Made by a program: the position numbers and the translations under genes
The notes under the pieces: model-generated
Seen by the model: the letters and a program-made list of their open reading frames with translations, nothing else
Told to the model about the DNA's origin: nothing
Databases searched by the model: none
In this document: positions 34,556-47,800 of the stretch, piece by piece
Layout: every line of letters starts with the position of its first letter
Position numbering within the stretch: position 1 is the first letter of the stretch
Source: Lolium rigidum
Taxonomy: Eukaryota > Streptophyta > Magnoliopsida > Poales > Poaceae
NCBI RefSeq assembly: GCF_022539505.1
Contig: NC_061508.1
Span: forward strand, 268,528,736-268,592,735
Reading direction: 5' to 3'
Length of the DNA: 64,000 nucleotides

Positions 34556-36209
34556 TGCTGGCGTGTAGGGAGTTAGAAATCCCTGGGGTGTAAAACGCCA
34601 GTGGTAGCTCCTTGTGACGGTAAAGCACACGTCCGTTGGGAACCCCAAGAGGAAGGTATGATGAGCACAGCATCAAGTTTTCCCTCAGTAAGAAACCAAT
34701 GTTTATCGAACCAGTAGGAGATGAAGGCCACGTGAAGGTTGTTGGTGAAGGAGTGTAGTGCGGCGCAACACCAGTGATTCCGGCGCCAATGTGGAACCTG
34801 CACAACACAATCAAACTACTTTGCCCCAACTTAACGATGAGGTTGTCAATCTCACCGGCTTGCTGAAAACAAAGGATTAAACGTATGGTGTGGAGAATTA
34901 TGTTTGCTTGCAGAAACCAAAAGAGAACAATGATTGCAGTAGGTTGTATTTCAGATCTAAAAGAATGGACCGGGGTCCACAGTTCACTAGTGGTGTCTCT
35001 CCAATAAGATAAATAGCACGTTGGGTGAACAAATTACAGTTGGGCAATTGACAAATAGAGAGGGCATAACAATGCACATACATATCATGATGACTACTAT
35101 GAGATTTACTTAGGGCATTATGACAAAGAACATAGACCGCCATCCGGCATGCATCTATGCCTAAAAAGTCCACCTTCGGGTTAGCATCCGCACCCCTTCC
35201 AGTATTAAGTTGCAAACAACGAGACAATTGCATTAAGTACGTGCGTAATGTAAACAATACAAATATCCTTAGACAAAGCATTGATGATTTATCTCTAGTG
35301 GCAACGAGCACATCCACAACCTTAGGGGTTCTTTGTCACTCCCCCAGTTCAATGGAGACATGAACCCACTATCGAGCATAAATACTCCCTCTTGGAGTCA
35401 CAAGTATCAACTTGGCCGGAGCCTCTACTAGCAACGGAGAGCATGCAAGATCATAAACAACACATATATGATAGAGCAATAATCAACTTGACATAGTATT
35501 CCATATTCATCGGATCCCAACAAACACAACATGTAGCATTACAAATAGATGATCTTGATCATGATAGGCAGCTCACAAGATCTAAACATGATAGCACAAG
35601 AGGAGAAGACAACCATCTAGCTACTGGTATGGACCCATAGTCCAAGGATGAACTACTCACGCATCGGTCCGGAGGCGGGCATGGTGATGTAGAGCCCTCC
35701 GGTGATGATTCCCCTCTCCGGCGAGGTGCGGGAGGCGATCTTCTGAACCCCCAAGGTAGGGTTGACGGCGGCGCGTCTGCGGAACTATTCTCGTATCGTG
35801 GCTCTCGGTGATAGGGTTTTCGCGACGGAAGGATTATATAGGCGAAGGGGCAGAGTCGGGGGACGCTCGAGGGTCCCACCCCATATGGCGGCGCGGCCAG
35901 GGGTGGGGCCGCGCCCCCCTATGGTGTGGCCGCCTCGTGGTCTCTCTTTGTCTCCTCTTCGGTGTTCTGGAAGACTCCGTGGAAAATAAGACCGTGGGCT
36001 TTTGTTTCGTCCAATTCCGAGAATATTTCCTGTGTAGAATTTCTGAAACCAAAAACAGCAGAAAACAGGAACTCGCACTGCGGCATCTTGTTAATAGGCT
36101 AGTCCCGGAAAATGCATAAAAATGATATAAAGTATGAATAAAACATGTAGGTATTGTCATAAAACAAGCATGGAACATAAGAAATTATAGATACGTTGGA
36201 GACGTATCA
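34556..36209 (-). repeat. 3' LTR of element 1
   Basis: This is the 1654-bp copy next to the purine tract. In minus reading it starts TGATACGTCTCCAACGTATC and ends ACACGCCAGCA. A TATATAATCC box is at about 35840-35833. It is highly similar to the other copy, but with many single differences (for example CACACGTCC against CACATGTCC) and small indels near 35290-35350. Confidence 0.92.
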
Positions 36210-36248
36210 AGCATCCCCAAGCTTAGTTCCTACTCGCCCTCGAGTAGG
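36210..36248 (-). promoter_or_regulatory. Polypurine tract and adjacent hairpin of element 1
   Basis: In minus reading AAGCTTGGGGATGCT (36224-36210) abuts the 3' LTR, the position where plus-strand DNA synthesis is primed. Just upstream CCTACTCG/CGAGTAGG (36229-36236 and 36241-36248) forms a perfect 8-bp stem with a 4-base loop. Confidence 0.8.
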
Positions 36249-38842
36249 TAAACGATAAAAAGAATAATTTCTTAAGTGACATGCTACCAACATAATTTTG
36301 ATCAATACTATTTGTAAAGCATATGAGATGAATGAAGTGACCCAAAGCAATGGTCTATAGTTTTGCTAAAAAAAGATAATGACTAAACAACTTAATCATA
36401 TAGCAAAAACTTTTCATGAATAGTACTTTCAAGACAAGTATCAAAAAGTCTTGCATAAGAGTTAACTCATAAAGCAATAGATTCTTAATAACAGGTTTTG
36501 AAGCAACACAAAGGAAGATTTAAGTTTCAGCAATTGATTTCAACTTTCAACATGTATATCTCATGGATAATTGTCAACACAAAGTAATATAATAAGTGCA
36601 ATAAGTAAACATGTAAGAATCAGTGCACACAGTTGACACAAGTGTTTAATTCTAAGATAGAAAGAAGTAGGTAAACTGACTCAACATAAAGTAAAAGAAA
36701 GGCCCTTCGCGAGAGGAAGCGGGGATTACTCATGTGCTAGAGCTTTTTATTTTGAAAACATGGAAACAATTGTGTCAACGGCAGTAATAATTCATATGTG
36801 TTATGCATAAAACTTCCTATAAGTTGCAAGCCTCATGCATCGAATACTAATAGTGCCCGCACCTTGTCCTAATTAGCTCGGATTTCCATGGATTATCATT
36901 GCATTACATATGTTTCAACAAAGTGTCACAAAGGGGTACCTCTATGCCACCTGTACAAAGGTTCAAGGAGATAAATCGCATTTGATTTCTCGATTTTGAT
37001 AGATCTCAACTTAAGGACATCCATACCGGGACAACATAGAAAACAGATAATGGACTCCTCTTTTAATGCTTTAAGCATTCAACAACAATAATATTCTCAT
37101 AAGAGATTTGAGGATTAATGTCCAAGCTGAAACTTCCACCATGATACATGGCTTTGGTTGGCGGCCCAATGTTCTTCTCTAACAATATGCATACTCAAAC
37201 CATTTAATCATGAGAAATCTCCCTTACTTTAGACAAGACGAACATGCATAGCAACTCACATGATATTCAACAAAGGTGTGACAGGTTGATAGCGTCCCCA
37301 GAAACATGGTTACCGCTCAACAAGCAACTTATAAGAACTAAGATACATAAGCGACATATTCATTACCACAATAGTTTTTAGGCTACTTTCCCATGAGCTA
37401 TGTATTGCAAAGACAAGTAATGAATTTTTAAAGGTAGCACGCAAGCAATTTACTTTGGAATGGCAGAAAAATACCACATAGTAGGTAGTTATGGTGGACA
37501 CAAATGGCATAGATTTTGGCTCAAGGTTTTGGATGCACGAGAAGCATTCCCTCTCAGTACAAGGTTTGGGCTAGCAAGGTTGTTTGAAGCAAACACAAGT
37601 ATAAACTGGTACAACAAAACTTACATAATAACATATTGCAAGCATTATAAGACTCTACACTGTCTTCCTTGTTGTTCAAACACTTTTACCAGAAAATATC
37701 TAGACCTTAGAGAGACCAATCATGCAATCCAAATTTCAACAAGCTCTACGGTAGTTCTCCACTAATAGATTTAAACTACATGATGCAAGAGCTTAAACAT
37801 GATCTACTTGAGAGCTCAAAACAATTGTCAAGTATCAAATTATTCAAGACAATATATCAATTACCATATGAAGCATTTTCTGTTTCCAACCAAATAACAA
37901 TAAGTGCAGTGGCTTTCAGCTTTCGCCATGAACATTAAAAACGAAGAACACAAGTGTTCAAATGAAAAAGCGGAGCGTGTCTCTCTCTAACACAAGGATT
38001 GCTAGGATCCGATTTTATTCAAACATAAAAAAATAAAAATAAACAGACGCTCCAAGTAAAGCACATAAGATGTGACGGAATTAAAATATAGTTTCACTAG
38101 AGGTGACCTGATAAGTTGTTGATAAAGAAGGGGATGCCTTGGGCATCCCCAAGCTTAGATGCTTGAGTCTTCTTGAAATATGCAGGGATGAACCACGGGG
38201 GCATCCCCAAGCTTAGACTCTTCACTCTTCTTGATCATATCATATCATCCTCCTCTCTTGATCCTTGAAAACTTCCTTCACACCAGACTCAAAGCATTCT
38301 CATTAGAGGGTTAGTGCATAATCAAAAATTCACATGTTCAGCAAGGACATAATCATTCCCAACACTTCTGGACATTACCCAAGGCTACTGAAATTTAATG
38401 GAGCAAAGAAATCCACTCAACACAGTAAAATAGGCAATGCGAAATAAAAGGCAGAATCTGTCAAAACAGAACAGTCCATAAAGACGAATTTTTCGAGACA
38501 CTTAACAGGCTCAGATGGAAAAGCTCCAGTTGAACGAAAGTTGCATACATATCTGATGATTACGCATGAATTTTTTCAGCATTTTACAAGTTTCCTACGG
38601 AGAGATCAACTCAAATTCGTGACAGCTAAAAAACTGTTTCTGCGCAGAAATCCAAATCTAGTATCAACTTTACTATCAAAGACTTTACTTGGCACAAAAA
38701 TGAAATAAACATGATAAGAAGAGGTTGCTACAGTAGTAACAACTTCCAATACACAACAAAACAGTAGCAAAATAAAAACATGGGTTATCTCCCAAAAAGT
38801 GCTTTTCTTTAACACCTTTCAGCTAGGCGCAGAAAGTGCAAA
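36249..38842 (-). other. Long non-coding 3' internal region of element 1
   Basis: This 2.6-kb stretch between the protease stop and the purine tract has no credible frame. It has two extra copies of the purine-tract motif: GCATCCCCAAGCTTA at about 38143-38157 and 38201-38215. The first is part of a perfect 9-bp stem (GGGGATGCC at 38130-38138, GGCATCCCC at 38142-38150). Confidence 0.7.
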
Positions 38843-41800
38843 TCAAGTAACATCAAGAGAAGAAGCATCAACATCATAATTTGTTCTAATAATAGAATCA
38901 AAAGGCATCTTCATTCTCATTTTAGGGAAGTGTTCCATACCTTTCTTAAGAGGGAATTGATATTTAATATTTCCTTCTTTCATATCAATAATAGCACCAA
39001 CGGTTCGAAGAAAGGGTCTTCCCAAAACAATAGGACAAGATGCATTGCATTCAATATCCAAAACAACAAAATCAACGGGGACAAGGTTATTGTTAACCGT
39101 AATGTGAACATTGTCAATTCTCCCCAAAGGTTTCTTTATAGAATTATCAGCAAGATTAACATCCAAATAACAACATTTCAACGGTGGCAAGTCAAGCATA
39201 TCATAAAGTTTCTTAGGCATAACAGAAATACTTGCACCAAGATCACATAAAGCATTGCAATAAAAATCATTGACCTTCATTTTAATGATGGGCTCCCAAC
39301 CATCTTCTAACTTTCTAGGGATAGAAGCTTCAAGTTTTAATTCCTCTTCCCTAGCTTTAATGAGAGCATTTATAATATGTTTTGTAAAGGCTAAGTTTAT
39401 AGCACTAGCATTAGGACTTCTAGAAAGTTTTTGCAAGAACTTAATAACTTCAGAAATATGACAATTATCAAAATCAAAACCATTATGATCTACAGCAATG
39501 GAACCATTGTCCCCAACATTCTGAAAAATTCCAGCACTTTTATCACGAACTGTTTCAGCAGTTTCAGGCAGTTTTGCACACTTTGTAGTAGAAGTAGAAA
39601 CATTGCCAACACCAATTATTTTACCATTGATAGTACGAGATTTAGCAACATGTGGAGCATCAACATTACTAGTGGTGGTAATAGTCCAAACTCTAGCTAT
39701 ATTATTCTCTTTAGCAAGTTTTTCTTCTCTTTCCCACCTAGCATGCAATTCAGCCAACATTCTAATATTGTCATTATTTCGAACTTGGATAGCATTTGCT
39801 TTAGCAAGGATTTTGTTATCTTTATCTTCATTAGGCATAACTTTCAGTTTCAAAAGATCAACATCAAGAGCAAGACTATCAACCTTAGAAGCAAGAACAT
39901 CAATTTTACCAAACTTTTCCTCAACAGATTTGTTAAAAGCAGTTTGTGTACTAATAAATTCTTTAAGCATGACTTCAAGATTAGAGGGTACACTCCTACT
40001 ATTTTTGTAAGAATTACCATAAGAATTACCATAACCATTACCACTATTAGAAGGATATGGCCTATAATTGTTGTTACCAAAATTATTCCTATAAGCATTG
40101 TTGTTGAAATTATTATTTTTAATGAAGTTCACATCAACATGCTCTTCTTGAGCAACCAATGAAGCTAAAGGAACATTATTAAGGTCAACATGAGATTTAC
40201 CATTAACAAGCATAGACATAATAACATCAATCTTATCACTCAAAGAAGAGGTTTCTTCAACAGAATTTACCTTCTTACCTTGAGGAGTTCTTTCAGTGTG
40301 CCATTCATAGTAGTTGATCATCATATCATCAAGAAGATTTGTTGCAGCACCCAAAGTGATGGACATAAAAGTACCTCCAGCAGCTGAATCCAATAGGTTC
40401 CTTGAAGAAAAATTTAATCCTGCATAGAAGGTTTGGATGATCATTGATGACCCACAAGTAAAGGGGGTGTATCGTAGTATTTTCGATAAGTAAGAATGTC
40501 GATCCCAACGAGGAGCAGAAGGTGTTGACAAGCAGTTTCGATGAAGGATTCACTGTAAATGCTCACGGACAAGTATTCGGGGGGTTTTGATGTAACGAGT
40601 TGAATAAAGTACGAGTAAGTAAAGTGCGAGGGTAACAATTGCGACGAGTGGCCCAATCCTTTTTAGCACAAAGGACAAGCCGGTTTGTTTACTTATAATG
40701 ACCAAACGTTCTCGAGGACACACGGGATTTTAGTCTAGTGCTTTCGCTACATACGGCTAAATAATCTTCATTGTTATGATAAGTGTTGTGTGGGTGAACC
40801 TATGCTAATGTACCGCCCTTCCTAGGACTAATACATACTTGTGATTATACCCCTTGCAAGCATCCGCAACTACAAGAAAGTAATTAAGAATAAATCTAAC
40901 CACAGCCTTAAACTGCGAGATCCTCGCGATCCCTCCTGCATCGATATACCAACGGGGGTTTAGGTTTCGTCACTCCGGCAACCCCGCAATTGGCAAACGA
41001 ATACAAGATGCATTCCCCTAGGCCCATAAATGGTGAAGTGTCATGTAGTCGACGTTCACATGACACCACTAGAAGAATAACACCACAACTTAAATATCAT
41101 ACCATTGAATATTACTCATCCATAGTTCACTACTAACATTTAGACTTCACCCATGTCCTCAAGAACTAAACGAACTACTCACGAGACATCATATGGAACA
41201 TGATCAGAGGTGATATGATGATGAATAACAATCTGAACATAAACTTGGTTCAATGGTTTCACTCAATAGCATCAACAACAAGTAGGAATAGATACCGGGA
41301 GAGTTTCCCCTATCAAACAATCAAGATCAAACCCAAATTGCTACGGCGGTGATGAGGTGCTGTGGAGGAGATGGCGGTGATGATGGTGGAGATGATGATG
41401 ATGGTGATGGAGATGATGTCCAGCTCGATGACGGTGACGATGGCGTCGATTTCCCCCTCCCGGAGGGAATTTCCCCGGCGGATTCCCGCCCGCCGGAGAG
41501 CTCTTTCTCTCTGGTGTTCTCCGCCCCGCAGAGGCGGCTGTAACTCTTCGCGAGGTACCCTCTGTGGCTTAGGTCTTCGGGACGAAGGGTTTCGCGAAGA
41601 AAAGGAGGCGAAAGGGGCTGTGGGGCCCCCACACCACATGGTGGCGCGGCCAGGCCATGGGCCGCGCCGCCCTATGGTCTGGGCCCACCTTGGGTCCAGG
41701 CTGGCTCCTCCTTCGGCTTCCTTCGTCATCTTGAAAAATAGGATTTTTGGTATAATTTCCTTCCACAGATTGATCTTCCAAAATATTGCGTTCGACGGTG

Positions 41801-44800
41801 CTTTTTCCAGCAGAATCCTGGCTCCGGTGATTGATCCTCCAATAATGATGAAACATGCAAAATAGATGAAATAACATAAGTATTGTGTCCCAATATGAAA
41901 TATATCAATGAATAACAGCAAATTATGATATAAAATAGTGATGCAAATTGGACGTATCAACTCCCCCAAGCTTAGACTTCGCTTGTCCCCAAGCGAGACC
42001 GAACTCGATAAACGGGACCACATGTTTATGGAGTGAATAGTCGATAAATAAAATACGGACAAGAAGCATCATATTCATTCACACAAGACATTATAGTAAA
42101 CAACTTCCTCATATAACTTAACTTGAAACAAGTATAAAGTAATCACAAATAAAGGTGCATAAGAAATCATAGTTGGTGATGGCAAACTTCGTTCTTGGTC
42201 AGAGAACAATTAACAGATTATACTTATCTCATTGAGCAGCGCTCTCATGTTAAAGTTTATAAGGCACAACTTGCATACTCAATCATAATGGTCTCCTCAT
42301 GATCATTGATACTTGCAAAGCTATATTCATTCAGATAAAACTTGTACTAAACAAGGAAGAGTAAAGACATGATGAAGCAAATCACAATATAATGGTTTGA
42401 TCACAACAACTCAAATGCTTGCTTGAGATGGAGGGAAATAGGTTTACTGACTCAACATAAAGTAAAAGACAGGCCCTTCGCGAGAGGAAGCGAGTGATTA
42501 AATCATGTGCTAGAGCTTTTTCAGTTTTGAAATCATATAGAGATAATAAAAGTAACATTTTGAGAAGTGTTTATTGTTGTCAACGACTGGTAGCGGGTAC
42601 TCTAACCCCCTTGCCAGACAAACCTTCAAAGAGCGGCTCCCATTTTATTTTTATTCTGTGTGGCACTCCTTCCAACCTTTCTTTCACAAACCATGGCTAA
42701 CCGAATCCTCGGGTGCCTGCCAACAATCTCATACCATGAAGGAGTGCCTTTTTATTTTAGTTTTATTATGATGATGACACTCCCCCAACCTTTGCTTACA
42801 CAAGCCATGGCTAACCGAATCCTTCGGGTGCGCGTCCATCAATCACATACCATGGAGGAGTGTCTATTTAGTTTAATTAATTTGGGACTGGGAATCCCAT
42901 TGCCGACTCCTTTTGCAAAATTATTGGATAAGCGGATGAAGCCACTAGTCCATTAGTGAAAGTTGCCCAACAAGATTGAAAGATAAAACACCACATACTT
43001 CCTCATGAGCTATAAAACATTGACACAAATAAGAGATACTAAGTTTTGAATTGTTTAAAGGTAGCACATGAAGTATTTGCTTAGAATGGCAGAAATTACC
43101 ATGTAGTAGGTAGGTATGGTGGACACAAATGACATAGGTTTGGGTTCAGGTTTGGATGCACGAGAAGTATTCCCTCTCAATACAGGTCTTTGGCTAGCAA
43201 GGCTAATTAGCAAGCATAAGAGTTGAAGGAAACAAACAAATATACATGTGATAGAAACAATCATGCATCTTCCTTGTAAGCACAAACAATTTTAACTTCA
43301 GAATAATAAGCTATGAGCTAACAAGAAAGAAAGACAATGAAACAACTACATGTATTTCTCTTTTCTACTAAAACCTCAAAGTGTTGTTGCTATTGACCAA
43401 TGCTAAGTTTGCCAAAACCAAATAGATTTATTCAATGCTCCCAAAGTGATACCAATACTAACAACAAGGTAAATCATATAATAGAGATTGCAAACTAGAA
43501 TAAGACGTGCAATATGTAAATGATAAGACTTCTCATTAATATTCCATAACGATAACTCACACCAAGGGATACATAGATAACCAACTAAAGGAGAGATACT
43601 TCCACACTGCAACCCATCTTATATAATAACTTCCCTACTCATGATATGACACTACTTGACAATAAAAAGTAAAAGGTAGTGATAATGTGATACCGCGGCA
43701 CTCCCCCAAGCTTGGAACAAACCAAGGGGATGCCAATACCGATGATGAATCACTCCTTCGGCTGTGGTGATGATGACTTCCTGATAAGCTTCTCAACGAG
43801 CTCCTTTAGCTTCAGTTTCTCAGCTTGGCAATTCTGCACTAAAACTCGAAGATATTCATTGTTATCTGAAGTTGGCGATGATGACCTTCTGATGTGAATC
43901 GAATGGTATTCCAGTATTCTTTGGAGACGGCAATTCTCCTCCTGGAGTATCTCCACTTCTCTTCTTAGAGCCCGATATTGATCACAAAACTCATCGGTAG
44001 TCCGTAAAGCTTCTTCCAACACAGGGAAGGAGTCGAGGCTAAGAGCGGGTGGTAAAGGTCCCTGCAGGTTATGAGAAAAAGAACGTCGAGTGTCAACAGA
44101 TCCCACCAAGATTTTCTTGCTCCCTCCGGCTTGCTGCTCTTGTCTTGATGGCACCCTCTTCACTTCTTCCTCCGAAAGCCCCTTGCCCTTGTTGTTGGAG
44201 GCCATGGTGCTTCTAGACCGAAAACAGATCCTGGCAGAAACAGCTCGAAACAAAACACGTCGAGAAAACGATATACGGACCTCCAGGGGTCCGGGGGATT
44301 ATATAGCAAAAATTTTCGCGACATAAGGAAAGTACCAGATCGAACCAGAGTCGGAAAGGGGCGATGAGGCGGCCAAACCATAGGGCGGCGCGGGCCCTGG
44401 CCAGGCCGCGCCGGCCTATGGTGGCACCCCCTCGTGCGTTCTTTCCACTCCGTTTCGAACTCGTAATTTTTCATATTTTCTAAAAACAGCAAAAATATTG
44501 TTCGGAAAGTAAATTGCGTACTTTTCATTACCAGTACTGTTACCTATTCAAAGTCGGGTTCTGGCGGACTGTCAATTTGTCCTTTAATGAAAGCCTCCGG
44601 TGTTTCCACTTGAATAATATCAACATCAACATTATAAGAATCTCCCGAGATATAATGCTTGAGTCTTTGTCCATTCACCACTTGCGTAGCATTGCCTTGG
44701 AGAGAGCTAATTTTGATTGCTCCTGAACGATACACCTCCTCAACAACATATGGTCCTTCCCATTTCGAGAGTAATTTCCCTGCAAAGAGTCTGAGACGAG

Positions 44801-47800
44801 ACCGATACAATAGGACTTTATCCCCAGCATTAAATTCTCTTTTGATAATCCTTCTATCATGCCATTTTTTAACTTTCTCTTTAAAGAGTTTAGCATTTTC
44901 ATAAGCTTCACTTCTCCATTCATCTAGAGAACTTAATTGCAACAACCTCTTATTACCGGCAAGTTTAGGATCTTTATTTAATTCTTAACTGCCCAATAAG
45001 CTTTGTGTTCTAGTTCTAAAGCTAAATGACAAGCTTTCCCATAAACCATTTTATAAGGTGACATTCCCATGGGATTTTTATAAGCAGTTCTATAAGCCCA
45101 TAGTGCATCCTTCAATTTACTAGCCCAATTCTTTCTAGTTTTATTAACGGTCTTTCCCAAAATAGATTTAATCTCTCTATTTGATAATTCTACTTGACCA
45201 CTAGTTTGAGGATGATAAGCGGAAGCAATTCTATGATTAATACCATACCTAGCAAGAGTTTTTCTAAAACCTCCATGAATAAAATGAGAACCTCCATCAG
45301 TCATAATATATCTAGGCACTCCAAATCTAGGAAAAATAATATCCAAAAGCATTCTTAAAGAGGTCTCACCATCAGCACTTTTTGTAGGTATGGCTTCCAC
45401 CCATTTAGTAACATAATCAACAGCAACAAGTATGTGAGTGTTACCTTCTGAAGACGGAAAAGGTCCCATGAAGTCAAATCCCCAACAATCAAATGGTTCA
45501 ATAACAAGAGTATAATTCATAGTCATTTCATTACGTCTGGAGATGTTACCAACCCTTTGGCATTCATCACAAGATAAAATAAACTTTCTCGCATCCTTGA
45601 AGAGAGTTGGCCAATAAAAACCTGATTGTAAAACCTTTTGCGCGGTTCTTTCTCCGGCGTGATGTCCTCCATAAGCACTACCATGACATTTACTCAATAT
45701 CTCTTGTTGTTCATATTCGGGAACACATCTTCGCATAATACCATCCACTCCTTCTTTGTATAAGTGTGGGTCATCCCAGAAATAATGCCTCAAGTCATAA
45801 AAGAATTTCCTCCTTTGCTGGAAATCTGAAAAGGTTGGAGGCAAGTACTTGGAAACAATAAAGTTAGCATAATCAGCATACCAAGGACTTTCTCGTGAGC
45901 TCACCTTTATTACAGCCAATTGTTCATTTGGAAAACTATCATTAACGAGAACGGGATCATAAGCAATATTTTCCAATCTAGACAAATTATCGAGCAACGG
46001 GATTATCAGCACCTTTCCTATCTACAATATGTAAATCAAATTCTTGCAAAAGAAGTACCCATCTAATAAGCCTCGGCTTAGCATCTTTCTTTGTCATAAA
46101 GTATCTAATTGCAGCATGATCAGTATGAATAGTAACTTTTGAATCAACAATATAAGATCTGAATTTATCACAAGCAAAGACTACAGCTAATAGTTCTTTT
46201 TCAGTTGTAGCATAATTTCTTTGAGCAGCATCAAGAGTTTTACTAGCATAATGAATAACATTCAGTTTTTTATCTACTCGCTGTCCAAGAACAGCGCCTA
46301 CAGCAAAATCACTAGCATCACACATAATTTCAAAGGGTAAGTTCCAATCAGGAGGTTCAACTATAGGAGCAGTTGTTAAGGCTTTCTTTAGAGTTTCAAA
46401 AGCTTCCTTACAATCATCATCAAAAACAAATGGTACATCTTTTTGAAGAAGATTAGTAAGAGGTTTTGAAATCTTGGAGAAATCTTTAATAAACCTCCTA
46501 TAAAACCCAGCATGACCAAGAACACTACGAATACCTTTAACATCCCTCGGATAGGGCATCTTCTCAATTGCTTCAACTTTAGCTCTATCAACTTCAATAC
46601 CTCTCTCAGAAATTTTATGTCCCAATACAATTCCTTCATTAACCATAAAGTGGCATTTCTCCCAATTAAGAACAAGGTTAGTTTCTTCACATCTCTGCAA
46701 AACTTTATCAAGGTTTCGCAAGCAACTATCAAAAGAATTCCCGTAGACGGAAAAATCATCCATGAATACCTCTACAATACTTTCACAAAAACCATGAAAA
46801 ATAGCAGACATGCATCTTTGAAAAGTAGCAGGAGCATTACATAAACCAAAAGGCATACGTCTATAAGCATAAGTTCCATAGGGACAAGTGAAAGTGGTTT
46901 TCTCTTGATCTTTAGCTTTAACAGCAATTTGTGAAAACCCAGAATAACCATCAAGAAAACAAACATGAGTATTTTTAGACAATCTTTCTAGCATTTGATC
47001 AATAAATGGTAAAGGGTAATGATCTTTCTTAGTAACTTTATTAACTTTTTGAAAATCAATGCACATTCTATACCCTACAACTACTCTTTGAGGGATGAGC
47101 TCATCATTATCATTAGGCACAACGAGTCATTCCTCCTTTCTTGGGAACGCAATGCACGGGACTAACCCATCTACTATCAGCAATAGGATATATAATACCA
47201 GCTTCAAGAAGTCTTAATACCTCATTCCTTACCACTTCCTTCATCTTCGGAATTAGACGACGCTGATGTTCAACAACAGGCTTTGCATCATCTTCCATAT
47301 TAATAGCATGTTGGCAAATAGAAGGAGAAATCCCCTTCAAATCATCAAGAGTGTAGCCAATAGCTCCTCGATGTTTCTTCAATATTTCCAATAACCTTTC
47401 TTCTTCAAACTCTGAAAGCTTAGAACTAATAATAACAGGATATATTTTCTTATCATCAATATGAGCATATTTAAGATTATCTAGTAAAGGCTTTAAATCA
47501 AAAACAGGATCTTCCTTTGGTGGCGGTGTTGTACCCAAATCTTCCACCGGTAAATCATGCTTGAGAATAGGTTGGCGAAGAAAAATTTCCTCAAGCTCAT
47601 CTCTTTCTTTCCTAAAAACTTCACTCTCGCTATCCTCCAAATGTTGCTGCAAAGGATTGTTAGGAACAAGAACAATAGATGCACATTGCTCAATTTTAAA
47701 ATCATCACTAGGCAAATCAGCTTTATAAGGAGTTTTGGTAAATTTAGAGAAGTTAAACTCATAAGATTCACCAGCAAATTTAGTCAAAATTTTCTCTTTC

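Noticed and set aside
39431..40162. 243-codon plus-strand open frame
   Set aside because: It lies exactly opposite the gag-protease frame of element 1, has an Asn/Ile-rich low-complexity composition from the antisense of coding sequence, and shows no motif.
38843..40531. Single 562-aa minus-strand protein starting MSTPSAPRW
   Set aside because: The first 29 codons come from the 3' LTR of element 2. The real gag-protease frame enters at 40444 from the other side of the insertion, so the apparent start is an artefact of the junction.
41313..42062. 249-codon and related frames in the LTRs of element 2
   Set aside because: They recur in both LTR copies with frameshifts and have no motifs. They are chance frames in GC-rich LTR sequence.
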